From Pseudovirgaria hyperparasitica (lineage: Eukaryota > Ascomycota > Dothideomycetes > Acrospermales > Acrospermaceae), in contig NW_022985558.1 of the NCBI RefSeq assembly GCF_010093815.1, forward strand, positions 585,038 through 649,037: a stretch of 64,000 nt of DNA, in the 5' to 3' direction. Below, piece by piece: positions 10,940 to 24,170 of this stretch. The notes below the pieces were generated by a model. It was not told the DNA's origin. It worked only from the letters and a program-made list of their open reading frames with translations, and searched no databases. Both the position numbers and the translations under genes were made by a program. The stretch's first letter is position 1. The number at the start of each line of letters is the position of its first letter.

Positions 10940-11780
10940 TCAACACACGCCCATGTGATAAACATCAGTGGGATCCTTCGGAATAACACCCGCATCAACA
11001 GCCTGCGTATAGCTCCAGCGATAATCATGCCCGCGCTGCGTCTTCCACGTCCAAAACACCCACCCCATCGTCTTCTCATAGCTAATCACCTGCGCCGCCC
11101 ACCACTTCGCATAAAAGTCCTTGTTATCCTCGTAGTCAAAGTCATCGCTCGTCTCGACCACGTCGGTCGGATCGATGCTCCACTCGCCCACCATAGCCGG
11201 GTCCTGGCCGTCGCTGTTGGGCACCTCGTTGCAGCTGCGGTTCAAGTATGCCTCCTGCGTGGTGTCGAGCGCCGGGTCGAAGCGCGGGTAGATGTGGTTG
11301 TCGTAGGCGACGAAGACGCGGTCGGCGGGGAGGGCTTCGTTGGGGTCCCCGGCGCGCCAGTTGCGGTCCATGTACTGGATGTGCAGGTAGTTGTTGGGGG
11401 TGATGCCGAGGGCTTGCTCGCGGTCGCGGATGGCTTTGTAGGCGTGTGGGTAGAATTCGGAGGTTAGGGTGGGATAGCCGCCGACGGGCTCGTTGAGGAC
11501 GGCGAACATGCCGACGTTGCGGTAGGCATCGTTGGTGTGGATACGGGTCGTCATGAATTCGAGGAATTTGTAGGTGCGCCGGTAGTTGTATCTAGTGTAG
11601 AAGCCGGGAGTGGTGGTGTACTGTGTTTTTTTTTTTTTTTAGTTATTGGCATTGAATACGTTGTGTTTAGTCAGGATCTGTAATAACCTACCTGTCCTGT
11701 AAAGGGTTGGTTGCCAACCTGTGCACCTGGGGCGGCGTGTAGACAGACGTGAGTATATACAATCCGAATCTGTGCAATCT
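10940..11780 (-). pseudogene. GH5 glucanase (endo-1,6-beta-glucosidase-like), 5' part removed by a hAT insertion
   Basis: Exons 11780-11692 and 11620-10940 remain, separated by a 71-nt intron (gtaggt donor, cacag acceptor). The surviving part starts at the barrel strand reading GLYILT, then HAAPGAQVGNQPFTGQ, and runs to the natural C-terminus ending GVC. The acid/base Glu of LNEP is at 11,491-11,489 and the nucleophile Glu of VGEWS at 11,185-11,183. The pattern matches fungal GH5 glucan endo-1,6-beta-glucosidases (exgB type), secreted enzymes acting on beta-glucans. The signal peptide and the first part of the barrel are absent. Coding similarity stops exactly at the end of the hAT element. 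The matching frame also slips by two bases near 11,743. An unusual run of 15 A (sense strand) replaces the usual pyrimidines shortly before the intron acceptor. The family is fairly secure; substrate is inferred. Confidence 0.8.
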
Positions 11781-11936
11781 CAATCTGGGCCAAAATTTTA
11801 ATAGAGAATACAAGCTTAATCTACGACTTAAAATAATTACTAAGACGGTATAATCTTAATCTAATTAGCTAGATTAATTATATTAGATTAAATATATAGG
11901 TCCTAGATAGTAGATATTTAATAAGCTAACGGATAT

Positions 11937-12113
11937 ATAACTTGAGGCTCTATATATAGCTAAACTAGTCGATTTTAGTAGGGTTCTAGTAGTGAGTTTC
12001 TTAATATACCTAACTCTATATTATAAGGGAGTTTATTTACTAAGAGACATGTAACTTAAGGCCCTATATATATCTATATTAGGCGAATATAGATAGGTTC
12101 TAGGGTTAAGTTT
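11937..12113. repeat. degenerate direct repeat in the hAT subterminal region
   Basis: Two related stretches of about 60 bp, near 11,937-12,000 and 12,050-12,113, share an aactt-aggc-ctatatata pattern and a later ggttctag motif. In hAT elements, subterminal repeats often bind transposase; that role is inferred. Confidence 0.4.
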
Positions 12114-12288
12114 AGTTGGTAACGTGAAATCTCTTTAAATCGGCTAGGTTTATAAGTTAATTATAGTTAGGGACGCGAATTAGGCGGATATACTATATAT
12201 ACTATATCTACTAATATTAAATATTTCTAATATCTATTAATTACTACGCGTTTTTATCTATTCGGAGAACCTTAATTATTATCTTAAT

Positions 12289-12935
12289 ATGTCTATCCTA
12301 TCCTTATCTACTACCTCTATTCTATTCTCGTTAACGATCTCCGTTAACGCTATAGAGTTACTAAATATACTACTAGTAGTATCTATTACTAGTAATACTC
12401 TAAAGATAGTACGTGCTTAATAAGATAACTTAGATAATACTACCTTCGACTTTAAGTTACCTAAAGGCTATAAGATAATTAATTAGACGCGTCTCCGTAG
12501 ATATTATATCTCTATTAAGTATCTCTTATCTTACGGTAAGCTAAGCTAGCTATAGTATTATAGGTATAGGGTTAAGAAGGAGAAAATAGGTCGAATCTTC
12601 TAGGTTTACTACCGTTATCACGATCTTAAAAAGCTTTATCTTATAGGTATATACTACGCCACTTAATAGACTTTAGCTACCGGCTATTATATAGATATTA
12701 TCTATAGAATTATACGGGACGGAGTAGTTAATAATACTCCTTCTATTCTTTACCGACTCCTAAATAGGCCTAGTATTAGTTAAAGTACCGTAAACGCTAT
12801 TATTAAAGCTTACTATATAGATAAGTTCGCGAAGAAAGTGCTAAAATAGATTATATATAGTAACTACGCGCTAAAGGAGGTAGAGAACCCTTTCTTTATT
12901 AAGATAATTCAAGCTGCGAATCTATATACGGTAGA
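12289..12935 (+). pseudogene. hAT transposase, N-terminal part
   Basis: The frame opens with ATG at 12,289 and stays hAT-like to 12,935. It shows an N-terminal segment around DFKLPKGYKI, a degenerate BED-type zinc-finger region (residues like YRYHDLKKLYL) and the IIYRIIRDG stretch that follows the finger in fungal hAT proteins. Then comes the helical KQIIYSN-type region before the catalytic core. Several in-frame stops are present, most explained by C-to-T changes in Gln codons (CAA/CAG to TAA/TAG), as RIP would produce. The reading frame continues after the LTR element at 63,267. This copy cannot make an active transposase. Confidence 0.7.
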
Positions 12936-13175
12936 TATAAGGATTATAGACGTAGGATAGTAGTCTAACAGGTCATAGAAGGATTCGGGAATATATTTAA
13001 AAGGGTAGTCTACTCTTCTAACGAGGTTAATTTCTAAAGAGTAGAAATTAAGTATATACGGTCTACTTATATAGTAGTCTTACTTATTCTAGCTAGCTTA
13101 ACCTAGGTCTACCTATCACGGACCGTACTAGACTATAGTAGTCTAGTTAAGTCTATTCTAGTATTAGCCCTAATA
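12936..13175 (-). repeat. 3' LTR of element A
   Basis: A 240-bp LTR, read on the plus strand from tataaggattatag to ttagccctaata. The ends are RIP-altered forms of TG...CA. It matches the LTRs of B and the solo LTR. It is followed directly by the polypurine tract of the element. Confidence 0.9.
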
Positions 13176-15226
13176 ATATTCTTCTTCTTTTTATACTTCG
13201 CCCTAAAGTACTTAGCTATATATAAATCTATAATTCTATAAGCGTTATGTTTATACGTGTATCTAATTAAATCTATATAATATTATTAATAGTCTTTATA
13301 TTAGTAAACTTAAGCTCTAGTTTACTTTTATTTATATACGCGCTTATCTCTTACTTTATAGCTACTACCTTAGAGGTAGCTCCGCGGGTTATATAACCGC
13401 TATATTAACTAAGCTTATATTTAGTTCTCTTATTCTAAATTTTCTTCTCTAGTATATCCACCTTACTCTTAAGGTAAGTCGTTAATTTATATACTATCTC
13501 CTTTAGTTTAGATCCGTTCGGGTCTAGAGTAGTCTATTTTTATTAGAGCTAGTCCTATATAATCTATTCGCGTTATTATAGTTACTAATTTAGCTTCTTT
13601 AATTGCCTTTAAGGCTAAATAAGTATTCTACTCTTAGATCTCTAGCTAATATATATATATAGATATCTAATACTAGTTCTATTCCTAAGCCTACCTCCTC
13701 CTCTCGTAAGACTTACTCTAAAGGGATTATCTCTACTCTAGCTATACCGGCTAAAAAATCCACTTATTATAGTAGTATAAAGGCGCGCTCTAAGTTAGAG
13801 AAGAAGGTAGCTAAGGCTACTACTACTATTATTATTACTACTAACGTGGCTACTAGTCGCTCTAATCTAGGTAATTCTAGTACTAGTGTTACGGAAGAGA
13901 TAGCTATAGAGCCTATCTATATCTACTCGCGCTATCTATCTACTCTATCTCCTTTAGAGGATAAAGAAGATCTTATTATAGACGATAATTAAGAGTTTAC
14001 GCCTTTACTACCTCGCTCTAAATACTATTCCTCTTTTCGGTCTAATATAGACCGACTTAGTCGCTCTAGGTCCTTTTAGGACCTTAATATTCGCTCTAAA
14101 CCTAGCCCTAGTAATAATAAGGTCTAGGTCGCCGAAGATACTAAACGTAGTCACGGTTTACGCTATAGGAAAATGGTAAACTACGGTTTAATATACTTTA
14201 AGTATATTAAGGCTTACGCTACCGGCTCTAAATATCTCTTCCGCTCTAACTCTAGTATTAGCTACTACTCTACTAACCGCGATGGGTCTATACGCCTAAT
14301 CTTTAAGCTCTCTACCCGCTACCGCTACTATACCGTCCTTAGTAAAGTTTATCTTTAGATAAGTCTATTAGACTATTTTAGTCTAGGGTAATCTAAAGTT
14401 ATCTATACTAATATATTTTTAGGTTTCTATTTATATATAAGATATATATAATGATCTTCGCGTCCGCGAGACTCTCGGCGGTTCTAGTAGTTATCTAGCT
14501 TCTATATATAGAGAGTTTAGGGAGCGCTATAAGCTCTTTCTAGAGGTTATTAAAGTATAAGTTTAGAAACCGTTAATTATTATTAATCTTAGCTTATAAT
14601 TTTTAGTTACTACGAGATTCCTAGTACTTAGGCTACCTATTCTAGGGAGTTGGTTTTAGCTACTAAGGCTATAGAAGAGATTTATACTATTTCTTTCTAT
14701 CTACCTTATACTACTAACGGGTCTTATAAGAGATCTACTAGTTCTCCTTCTAAGTTACCTCGTAAGAGGGTATATATTCTATTCTAGATTATTCTAGACT
14801 ACGTTAGCTAACTTTAGGTCTAGTCGCTCCGCTCTAGCGCTTAGTCGTTATCTTACTAGGCTCTAACCAAGCGTGTAGTTACTCTAGAGGATAAGGTCTC
14901 TAACCTCTATTACTCTATTACTTAGTTAGTTCGTTTACTACGCTCTAAGAGTAATAATAAGATAGAGGAGTAGCTCTATAGCTCTATTTACTAGGGTTTC
15001 TATATAGTATATATTAGCTCTATCTACCTAGTTTCTATCCGTTTTAGTCCTTTTTAGACCGTTTAGATATCTATCTACTAGTTTTCTAGTAATTTAATTC
15101 TTAACTTAATAATATTATATACGTTCTTATTTATTCTATAACTATTAAATTTTAGGTTCTAATTTCCTTTAAGTTACTTAAGTATAGGCATTATATATAA
15201 ATTAGTTTATCTCTCTAAATTATATT

Positions 15227-15326
15227 AGAGTACCCGAACTAGTAGCCTAGTAGTTATTAGTTTAGGTACTCTAACCTTTTATATTATATATTATAAGTTC
15301 AATTCCGTAGTAGGGTACCTTTTTAG
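15227..15326 (+). repeat. hairpin with pol-III-like boxes, copy in element A
   Basis: RIP-altered copy of the hairpin plus A/B-box segment best preserved at 30,139-30,236. It keeps an agttcaattcc B-box-like motif and a following T run. Confidence 0.5.
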
Positions 15327-15749
15327 TTTCTTAGTCCTATATTCTTCTCGTATATAATAGTCTATATTAGTCTATTCTAGACTTCTCTATGTTATTCTAT
15401 TATAATATATTACGTCGCGTACCTATAACGGTTATTTACGTTTTCTTCGCGTTTAGTAACCGTATATTACTTAAATTATAGGGCTGCCTTATAGAGTTTT
15501 CCTAGTGTGCGTTTAGGATTCGTAATTTAATACTTCGTTCTCTACGGTATCCTTCTTCTTTTTATAACGGCCCTAACGGTACTAGATTTACGGTAGTAAC
15601 GTGTTATTCTATAATCTCTATTTATATATAGCTATCGCGGTACTTAAGATATATACTATAGGTTTCTAGGTATTCTTATCCTTAGTATAGTTCTTCTAAC
15701 GGATTCGATACTTTTAGATACCGTTCTCGTCGAGTCTATATTCGATAAT

Positions 15750-15951
15750 TGTAATGGATATAACCAAGGTATTGCTATAATAGTAATTAAGATATATTAT
15801 AATTTAACTTAGAGAGAGTAGGGATAAGCCGTATGGTTATAGCTTTAAGTATAGTCTTAAGCGAGGTCACGTGATACCCCTATACTAGTCTCTATCTATC
15901 CCGGCTCCGTTATATAATACTAGAGATAAGGTAAAGCCGAAGTCTATAATA
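15750..15951 (-). repeat. 3' LTR of G1
   Basis: A 202-bp LTR, aligned over its full length with 23,387-23,588. All differences seen are C/T or G/A. Confidence 0.9.
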
Positions 15952-16093
15952 TACCCTTATTCTCTAGGATTGTCCTAGGGACCGGCTTAGTATTTTATAT
16001 AATAATAACCGGCTCGGTTAGGTCTTAGATTTACGGTCTTTATATCGTACTATATAATAACTATAGGGCTATATATTCCTTCTAGTAAGGTAG

Positions 16094-16330
16094 TAGCTTT
16101 TTATAGTAGCGTTCTAGTAGTTATATAGCGGAGATAGGTTCTTTATACTACGGCGTTATAGATTATTAGATCGTACCGTAGTAGTATATTATAGTTACGT
16201 TCTAGCGGTTACGTAGTAGAGATAGATTCCTTATATTATAGTATTATAGATTATATAATCATAAGATAGTAGAATCTTATAGTTATATTATAGCGGTTAT
16301 ATAGCGGAGGTAGGCTCCTTATATTATGGT
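16094..16330. repeat. tandem repeat in the 3' region of G1
   Basis: Three diverged units of about 88 bp, recognised by agcggagataggttcttta-like blocks at about 16,127, 16,214 and 16,303. They lie in the non-coding stretch between chromodomain and 3' LTR. Confidence 0.6.
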
Positions 16331-19300
16331 ATACCGCGTCGTGTTATATGAAGGTAGGGTAGCCTATACACGAACCGCGCGTCCCATTTTATTATTATCC
16401 GTTTTAGGACTAGCTACTCTCTAGACTAGGGGTTATATAGTAGTAGTAGGGTAGCTTACGCACGACCCGCGTTTATTATTATTATTATCTATTTTAGGAC
16501 CGGCTCTACCCCGGTCTATACGATTTTCCCTAACGTAAGTATATAGGTTCTATATCTAGCGACTTTCTTCTTCCTTAACTACCCTTACGTCTACTATCTT
16601 AATACCGCGTAGTAGCTACTATAATATTAGTAAACTTATATACTACCTCATAGCTTCTATACTATTATTATAAGCGCTCTAGGCCTAAATAGTCCTATTA
16701 TAGAAGCCGGCGCCGTCTTGGCGGTAGCTATAGGTGCTAGAGGTTAAGACCCTAACGATTGTCGCGCGCCTAGGCGCTAGGAACCAGCTAATCGTACCGT
16801 GAGTAGGTCCTATCCCTACGCCGTTCCTTATACTAACTAGATAGACTATTCCTTCTACCGCACCCTAATAGACTAAGTCTATTTACTATATAGGGCTATA
16901 TATTATAGAGGGTAACTCGTTAGAAGACGAGCGTACCGAGTCCGTATACTTTATATATTATATATATATAAAGGCCCTAGAGAAAACTAGGGTACTTAGG
17001 TATATGCCGTCTCTACGCCGTAGTAGCGCCTACTAATCTTAGAGTATAGCTATAAGCCTAGCCGTGGTACTAACTATATAAAGTACCACATGTTAAAGGG
17101 GACCTACTTATAGAATACTAAGAAGCTCGCTATATACCCGGCCTTACGTAAGACGTAGAGTCGTCTTAAAAAGTTTATACACGAGTCGGTTAATAATAAC
17201 TTTAGCTATATAACGGACTATAGTAGTCGCGGCCTAGACCTAATAAAGCCTTCGTCTAGTAAGTAGCCGCGTATAAACTCTAAGTTCTACCGTCTATATA
17301 AGGACTATAAGTCTAACTTAGAGATTATCTATATCGCGCGACGTAATACTAGTATTATTAGTTAGACTTCTATAACGCCTTATCGTGGCGCCATAACGTT
17401 ATTTAAGCCGCTATATTACGGTAGTAGTAACCGTGGCTAGATTAGTAGCGTGATTTACTAGATGAATTAGTATATATCCTATAACGAGGCCTAGATAGGT
17501 AAGCTATATACTAGTATTAGTACCTTATAGATATATAAGCTTTATAAGCCTAAATATCTATTCTAACGCGTAACGTAGGGTACTATATAGTAAGTCGCGT
17601 CTAGGTTAGCCCGCCTAGCGGAGCTACTATCTTACCGCCTTATTACTTAGGTAGTTATAGAGGATAAGGAGCCCTTATTAGGTAGTAGCTACTTACGCTA
17701 ACCCCGGCCCGTAGACTATAGAGAGTCGCCGACTCGGAGCTCTTACTATCACCCTATTAGGCCCCCCCGGCTCTCTATCGCCGCCCCTCCTTATAAGTCC
17801 TTACTATCTTATTATTAGTTCTAGACCCCTCCTTACTACTATAACCGCTCCCGGTTCTACGAGCGTTATAGCCGGTCCCCCACCTACTATAATTAGTCTC
17901 CCCGCCATTATAACTAGTTATATAACTATTATAACCGGTTACACGACCGTTACTATCGCTTAGGTAGCTATCGGTACCGTTCCTATAAGAATCGTTAAGC
18001 GTCGCGCCGCTATCGGTCGCCGGTCTACCCCCGCTATAACCCTCCTATAGACGAGTATAACTCGCCCTTACTACCCGTCTAGATTAATAGCTACTATCGT
18101 TATTAGAAGACGGCCTAGAGGAGGACTAGATAACTAACCTTATATTAGAATTTGCGGATAAGGATAGTACCGGCCCCAGCGCCGTGTAAACCTAGGGTAG
18201 AGCTAGATAAATAACCTTTTTATATCTTAAGGCGGGTATCGGTTTATTATTAGGTTATACTAGGTACTAGCGTTCGGCGTTTATTTCTTTCTTTCCTAAA
18301 ATCTCTACTCTTATATTAGGTTATCGGGGCCGCTATAGGCCTATAATAGTAGAGTAATATTACTACTTAGGGATATGTTAGAGTCGTGGGTCGTTATATA
18401 ATCGAGCGTCGCTATATCTAGACTCGAACTAGTCTAGTACCTTAGTATCTTCTACGTCCTCGAGTAGAACCTATATTAGTTATAACTAACCTTTCTACTT
18501 TATAAGCACCTATCGCTTATTCTACCCCTATATATTTTTTATATATAGAATATTCTTAACCTCGTACTCCGCGACGTCCTTATCTACTTTATTAAGCTTA
18601 AGCGCCGGGCCCGGATAGATGTTAAGCCGCTCTTAGCTAGATAGGGGGTCCTCTATAGCGCGCTTAATAAGGCTTATATAGACTATTTTATAAAGGTCTC
18701 TAGGGAGGTTAAGGGTTACTATTAAGAGGGTAGATTAGGCTATAACCTAGTATTTTATCTATAGCTAGTCGAGCTTCCGGCTCGGGTAGTTAGTCTTTAT
18801 ATTCTAGAGGGAGAACTATACTATATCGCCGACCTTAAAACGCTCGGCCGGGTATTATAACCGGTTTACCAAGTCTTAGGAGCGCTACTTAGCCTAGGTA
18901 ATAGCCGCTTAAGCTAAGGTAGTACCGTCCTAAAGGTATTTAAGGAAATTTATAGCCTAACCTTTCGCTAAGGTCGTAGAGGCGTTAGAGAGTAGCTACT
19001 ATAGTAATAGTTCGACGTGGTATCCGTTTAGAAGTAAGTTTAGTACTATACTAGTTACTAACGAGATATAGTTATTAAGGGCGAGCTAATATACTAGGAG
19101 ATATTCTAGCTAGTTAGTTTACTCGAAAGTTACTATAACGCGTAGTATAGTCTATACCTCCTAGTTCGCACGCTTAGTACTACCGTCCGTCTACGGGTAG
19201 TAGACCGTAGAGAGGTTCTAGCGTATATCTATTATAGAGTAGAGGGTTATCTAGAACTACCTAAGCTAGTCCGAGCCCTAGTCCGTAATTATTAACTAGG

Positions 19301-22300
19301 GGAACCCCTAGAAACGCTACTACGTGTCGCGGAACCGCGTAGCGTAGTCCTTAGCTACTATAGAGATTATCGCCTCTAGCTAAATAAACTTTAAAAGCCG
19401 GTCTATAATAATAAGAAGATATTAGGGCTAGAACGGGTCTAATTAGGGGAGGTCGGTTATAAAATCTATAGAAATTTAGGACTAGAACTAGTCTAGTATT
19501 AGAAGAGACTAGAGGAGGCTAGAGGCCTTACGTTAGTTTACGTGGGCCCTATAGTAGTTATAGTTTCGTATGAACTACCGGATATTAGTCTATATCCGCT
19601 TCTAGTAGTACTTCCGCCGAATAGCTATATAAGTCTTATTCTTACTAGGATAGCCCGCGAGGGGGGAGGTATAGAACTTCTAGATAATAGTTATAGTAAG
19701 GGGTTCCTACTTAGGTACCCTAATAACCCCCCGCTATATTAGTATTCCGTATACCGATATAGCGTAGTCTATAACCTATTTAGTAGTAAGCGCCTCTAGT
19801 AGAAAGAGGTATACCCCGTCTACTACGGCCCTATAGTAGGCCCGGTATACTAGGACTAACTAAATAGTCTAGTCCTAGAGCTCCTAGAGGTGGAGGTTAG
19901 TAAAGATACTTTATCTCTAGGGGAGATAGGACTCTCTAGAGCGGGTACTTACTAGTACTATTCTAATGGCCCGTGAGGTTATAAGCCGTCCCCTTAGAAG
20001 GGACTTTTTAGATAAGTTCTAGTTATAACGGCTTAGGGTATCCGGGTAGACCGCCTAGGATCCCGGCTAGTATATAAGGTTATAGTTAAATAGTATAAGC
20101 TAGTTAGACTATTATTACTACCGTGGGATAAGAAGGTAAGACTTAGTAAAGTACTTAAGGTTTTTATAGTCCGTATAGACCGTAAAGGGGCGGTAGACGC
20201 TTCGGAGCTTAGGTTCCCACGCCTAGAGGCACTAAACTACTATAAGGAGCTTCTTATTATAGATTATATAGTTCCGCTAAGCGGCCGTAAGGGCCGTGGA
20301 ATAGTAGGCTACCGGGTGCTAAATACCCCGAACCTTTTAGGATAGGTATCTACCCGTCATATATCCGGAGTAATCTACCTTAACTATTATATCGCGTGTC
20401 TCGTTCTAGGACTAGAGGATTAGCCTAGTAATAAAAGCGTTCTTTAGCGTATTAAACGCGCGGTCCTTAGCTAGGCCCTAGTAGAAGGCCGTCCCGGCCT
20501 TAGTAAGGGCGTAGAGCGGGGCTACTATGGTAGAGAAGTTAGGGAGAAAGTTATAGTAGAAGTTTATAAATCTAATGAACTACTAGACGCCCCGGACCGT
20601 AGTTAGGGGCTTCTAGTCCTAGATAGTAGTAATCTTCTCTAGGTTAGGGCGGATCGACTCTCTAGTAGTAATAACGTAACCTAGGTACCGGACCTCCTTA
20701 GTAGCAAAACGGTATTTAGTAAGGTCGTAGTAAAGGTCCGCCTTTATAAGGAGAGATAGAATAGTTTTTACGGCGGCCTAGTGGTCTTCTAACGTGCCTA
20801 GGGTATATATAAGAATATTATTAAGATACGCTATATAGGTAACCCCGAGGACCCCGCTTAGTACCCTATTAATATAGCGCTAGAAGGAGGTAGGGGCGCC
20901 GGAGAGACCGAAAGAGAGAACTATCTATTTAAAGAGGCCGAACTGGGTACGGAAGGCCGTCTTATATTCGTCCCCGGTAGCGACCTATAGTTTATAAAAT
21001 ACTACCCGGATATCTACCTTACTAAACCACGATATATTACTAATGGTATATAGGGTCTTGCGTATAAGTAGTAGCGGGTATTAGTTCTATTTAGTAATAC
21101 TATTAAGGGCCCTATAGTCGATATATAGCCGCTACTTCCCTCCCGGCTTAGAGATAAGGAGTACTAGCGCCCTAGCCGCTAAGGAGCTGGCCCGTATCTA
21201 TCCCTTATCTATAAGATTCGTAAGCTAGCGGCGGAGCTCTATAAGTTATTCCCGAGATATAGCGTAGAGGGGTCCCTAGGGGAGGTTTATAGAGGTTCCC
21301 GCCGGTATAGACTTAATATAGATATAGTAGTTAGTATTCCCTCTATGGAGAGGTAGCGCCGATACCTTTTCCTTATTAAAGAGATTGCGGTAGGCGTGTA
21401 GCGTTAACGGGAGCGGGCGCCTATCCTCTATAAGCTCGGTCGCGTCCCGGTCGGGTACCGGAGGTAACTAGGGGAGTATAAGTTATAGAAGGCGGGTAAC
21501 GTTACAGATACTAGTAGCGACTACTCGCCTACGGCGGTAAGCTATCTCTAGACCTCTAAGAATATGGCCCTTCTTAGTAAGGACCCGGATACTTATTAGG
21601 CGCCTATAGATATTAATATCCCGGGCTATAAGGCCGTGGGCGCGGTAAAGCGTAATTTTACCTACGTGTATATTAATAACGGCGCCGGCCTAGTAGAGCC
21701 ATAGGCTCCTAAGAATAAGATCCCGGTCTAGCCCGGGTACTATATAGGCGGTAAGGCGTTATCGCCACCCCGTAATATTATACTAGATAGTAATAACTTC
21801 TATAATCTCCGGTCCTAACGCTCCGTTAGCGGCGAGAGCTACTTAATAATATAGAACTAAGATACGCGACTTAGCCACGTCCGCTATAAGGGCCGGGCTA
21901 ACTACCACGAAATACTCGCACTCTATATCTACTAAGGCGTCTATATACTTCCTATTCTAGAGGAATAGTAATATAACGGGTGGGGGTCTATCTATAACCC
22001 GAGCGGGCGCGCTATTCTCTAGGTCGGAGCCGTTATCCGGGTTACCTATAGCTTTATTCCTTACTAAATATAGTAACGTCCTCTAACCCGGGCTTTAGTA
22101 GGGGGCTATACTTCCCCCGCCTTAGAGTTAGAATTAGTATCGTCCTAAGCTAGGGCTATAACCTTGAGCGCTTATATATTAATAGCGTTTAGATAGCCCC
22201 GGTATTAGTAGCTAGCCTAGCCGTACTAGATATATACACCCGCCGTACGGTGCTTCTAGAATAAGTTCTTTAGGATCTATAAAGGAGTCTCTTTCTTCTT

Positions 22301-23386
22301 AACCCTATCTCTACTCTTTACCGTTAGTAACGCGGCTTACTTCTTACCCTTTATCTTAATAGCCTTAATAGTAACCGCCGACATCGTTATATCGCTATTC
22401 TTATCCTTACTAGGCCTATTTTAAGGTATGGTGCTTTACCTAGTACGGAGCTAGAATAACTCTATATCTATACTAATATCTCTAAGGTGGCCTATAGCGG
22501 CCTCGTACTAGTCTAGGAGGCCCCGGTTTAGGGCTACCGCCTAGGTCTCCTAGTTAAGGCCGTTCCGGAGCCGTATAAGCTTCTAGTTATTAGCCTAGTA
22601 TATTCCTCTAGCCTTCTAGAGGGCGGTATAGAACCGTACGAAGTACTCCGTAAACGGCTCCTTTACCTTTTATATAATTATATTTAACCGCTAGAGGGCC
22701 CGCTCTTTAGCATGTGTATCTCCGAACTAGAATTTAAGGTAGTCTAAGAACGTATACGGGTCCTAGTTGCCGTTTAGCCCCCTAGTAGAATATATAGCGC
22801 TAACCCCCCTCTATATCTTAGGCGCTAGGTTAGCCTAAATAAGGGCTATTTAGTCTCTATAGGTGCCGATAAAGTTAGTGTCCCGGGTAATCTTATACTA
22901 TATTATAACGGACTATATACGGAAGAGGGCCTTAGACCTATTATATAGGTTACTAAGGGGGAGGGGCTTCCTCTTAGGAGCCCGGTTAAGTATAATATAC
23001 GGCGTAGAAAGTGGTAAGGCGGGAGCGCGCGTAGAAAAGACTAGTTTAGGCCCGTATAGACGTTAGAGCGCTACTAGGGAGGAGTTAGGCTAGGGTAGAG
23101 ACGAGTCGCTATAAGTTAAGGTAGCGGGAGTACGGCTATATAACTCGATCGTAAGGAGGTAGGCGTTAATACGTTATAGAGCCGTATAGACGCTATATTC
23201 GATATTAGATATCTAAGACTCGCTTACCGCTTAGGCGGCCGTAATAGACTTATAGATAGACCGTATCTCGTCCCGAAAGCTAAGGAAGGAGTTAGAGAGT
23301 TACTATATTAGATTAGAGTCTTACGGGTTAAGACTATCTTATACTATAAGGCCACGTATAGAAAGAGATAATTAAAGTTAAATTAA

Positions 23387-23588
23387 TATAATAGATATAA
23401 CTAAGGTATTACTATAATAGTAATTAAGATATATTATAATTTAACTTAGAGAGAGTAGGGATAAGCCGTATGGTTATAGCTTTAAGTATAGTCTTAAGCG
23501 AGGTCACGTGATACCCCTATACTAGTCTCTATCCGTCCCGGCTCCGTTATATAATACTAGAGACAAGGTAAAGCCGAAGTCTATAATA
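23387..23588 (-). repeat. 5' LTR of G1
   Basis: A 202-bp LTR, directly followed on the plus strand by the target duplication ataat, after which element A resumes. Confidence 0.9.
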
Positions 23589-24170
23589 ATAATATAGTCT
23601 ACTTTATATACGTCTAGTCTATCTTAGAGTATAATAGAGTATAATTACACGTTCGTATATTTATATATATTAGGTTAAAACCTTTTAAGTAATAAGACGT
23701 GGAATACGTTATAGACTTTTATATCGTTTCCTAGGTTAAGCTTATAGGCTCTTATACTAATATAACGTTTGATTTGGAAGGGACCAGCCATTTTATAATC
23801 GAGCTTTTTATTTACTCGCGATATTTATATATTATAGACGTTAAGAAGGACTTCGTCTCCCTCCTTATACGCTTAATCTTTAACTAATCTATTATAGTAC
23901 TTTATATATAACTTATTTACTTACTAGATTATTACGTAATAGTTACGTGTGGTTTTAAAGATTTTAATCGCTAGTTTCTACGTGTGGACGTTAATATCTA
24001 TTATTCGGTCGAACTAGACCGTATAAGGTTTAAAATCTATCCTTAGACTACGTTCTAGGTTCGCCTAGAAGGGTGTAACATCTATTATACTATAACGACT
24101 ATTATTATACGCGAATTCTACTATACTTAGTAGAGAGGCCTAGTCGTCTTATTTAAAATTATAGAATATA

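Larger units (their letters stand above)
11781..12935 (+). mobile_element. hAT DNA transposon, 5' segment
   Basis: The element begins at about 11,781 with caatctgggccaaaa, consistent with a RIP-changed CAG-type hAT terminal repeat. It abuts GH5 coding sequence directly. A candidate 8-bp target duplication is tgcaatct at 11,773-11,780; its partner would lie beyond the window. From 11,781 to 12,288 I see only subterminal non-coding sequence with a degenerate direct repeat. From 12,289 the transposase starts. The segment is interrupted at 12,935 by LTR element A and resumes at 63,267. The family is assigned from the transposase. Confidence 0.7.
15750..23588 (-). mobile_element. LTR element G1, Ty3/gypsy chromovirus nested in A
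   Basis: Fossil element of 7,839 bp with 202-bp LTRs (15,750-15,951 and 23,387-23,588) and perfect 5-bp duplications ataat (15,745-15,749 and 23,589-23,593). It lies on the minus strand. Approximate parts are gag 23,340-22,000, protease near 21,900, reverse transcriptase around 21,300-20,700, integrase about 19,900-18,900 and a chromodomain about 18,590-18,400. The purine tract next to the left LTR agrees with this orientation. About 2.4 kb separate the chromodomain from the 3' LTR, partly tandem repeats. The two LTRs differ only by about seven transitions. Structurally complete but broken in many places. Confidence 0.9.

Noticed and set aside
10919-11467. 182-codon plus-strand frame over the GH5 remnant
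   Set aside because: Antisense shadow; the minus strand has the GH5 catalytic motifs.
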